Of a DNA stretch of 6,400 nt, positions 6,041 through 6,400 are shown in pieces. The position numbers were made by a program, and so were the translations under genes. The notes below the pieces were generated by a model. It was not told the origin of the DNA. It did no database searches and saw nothing but the letters and a program-made list of their open reading frames with translations. The DNA comes from DASZKW01 sp035552775 (GTDB taxonomy: Bacteria; Actinomycetota; Acidimicrobiia; Acidimicrobiales; Palsa-688): the NCBI GenBank assembly GCA_035552775.1, contig DASZKW010000108.1:1-6400 (forward strand), read 5' to 3'. How positions within the stretch are numbered: position 1 is the first letter of the stretch; each line of letters starts with the position of its first letter.

Positions 6041-6400
6041 GGCGTTAACGCGTCAAGGGACAATTTCCCGGCCAACCGGCGCAGGGCCTTGTGTTGCAGC
6101 ACGCGGACGGTCCCTGGTCGCTTGCCGAGGATCTCCGCCACTTGGGCGACGTCCAGGTCTCCGAGCACCCGCAGCAGCACGACGTCCGCTTGGTCGGGTG
6201 ACAGCAGTTCGGCGATCGCCCGGACGGCCGCTTCGGCGTCCGTGGCGGTCACCACCTCTAGCTCGGGGTCGTCGCGCGCCGGCAGGTACCTCAATGTCTC
6301 GGGGGCAACCGGGCGGGAAGGACGCCGCCCGGCATCGCGCCAGTGCTGGACCAGCCGGCGGCGAGCGATGGTGAATATCCAGCCCCGGAAGGCGGCCTCT
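6037..6400 (-). CDS. ECF-type (sigma-70 family) RNA polymerase sigma factor, C-terminal part (5' end beyond window)
   Basis: An open frame enters from the right edge and gives 120 visible residues before TGA at 6039-6037. The first visible residues, AAFRGWIFTIARRRLVQHWR (2-21), are the conserved end of sigma region 2 (2.3/2.4: -10 melting and recognition). A short linker follows (about 24-52), then region 4 (about 57-110) with LLSPDQADVVLLRVLGDL, the helix-turn-helix VAQVAEILGKRPGTVRVL (84-101) and HKALRRLAGKL, which binds the -35 element. No extra C-terminal domain is present, as is normal for a short ECF sigma. The stop overlaps the ATG of the membrane anti-sigma-like gene by four bases, which suggests a coupled operon, probably autoregulated; the operon promoter lies outside the window. 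A TTG at 6294 is not the start because the conserved region 2 lies upstream of it in frame. Confidence 0.95.
   Translation of the reverse strand, partial: EAAFRGWIFTIARRRLVQHWRDAGRRPSRPVAPETLRYLPARDDPELEVVTATDAEAAVRAIAELLSPDQADVVLLRVLGDLDVAQVAEILGKRPGTVRVLQHKALRRLAGKLSLDALTP

Noticed and set aside
6037..6294. A short 85-residue gene starting at TTG 6294.
   Set aside because: The same frame continues upstream to the window edge and encodes conserved sigma region 2, so it is the C-terminal part of a larger sigma gene.

Overview
The window is very GC-rich, third codon positions are almost always G or C, GTG starts occur, and Shine-Dalgarno signals are present at some genes and absent at others. 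Together with an alanine-rich ECF anti-sigma-like protein and an MshEN-type pilus/secretion ATPase, this points to a high-GC Actinomycetota chromosome, perhaps Acidimicrobiia-like. The phylum is a reasonable inference; the class is a guess. No phage, insertion sequence, tRNA, rRNA or CRISPR signal was seen.

Layout from left to right. (1) Bases 1-1636, minus strand: a two-gene unit. A 143-residue protein of unknown function is translationally coupled, by a one-base TGATG overlap, to the N-terminal 401 residues of a GspE/PilB-family ATPase that runs off the left edge. The ATPase has a long Pro/Arg-rich N-terminal extension followed by an MshEN module. Its first c-di-GMP-type motif is degenerate and its second is near-consensus. 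(2) Bases 1726-2433, plus strand: an OmpR/PhoB-type response regulator, divergent from the unknown gene. (3) Bases 2415-4877, minus strand: an 820-residue soluble hybrid histidine kinase (two GAF-like regions, PAS, HisKA, HATPase_c, C-terminal receiver) that converges on the regulator and overlaps it tail to tail by 19 bases. (4) Bases 4878-5098: intergenic, with no confident signal. (5) Bases 5099-6400, minus strand: an ECF sigma factor cut by the right edge, overlapping by ATGA a 313-residue single-pass membrane protein that looks like its anti-sigma partner. The extracytoplasmic part of that protein carries a Cys pair, five 18-bp tandem repeats and a His-rich tail. A consensus Shine-Dalgarno lies directly before an in-frame ATG at its membrane segment, so a second, shorter product is possible.

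Functionally the window is a cluster of signal-transduction genes (two-component plus ECF sigma/anti-sigma) beside a pilus or secretion motor gene. That these modules control one another is not shown by the sequence. I did not find a clearly new system. The points most worth checking are the internal start in the anti-sigma-like gene, the asymmetric MshEN module, and the unknown protein coupled to the ATPase.
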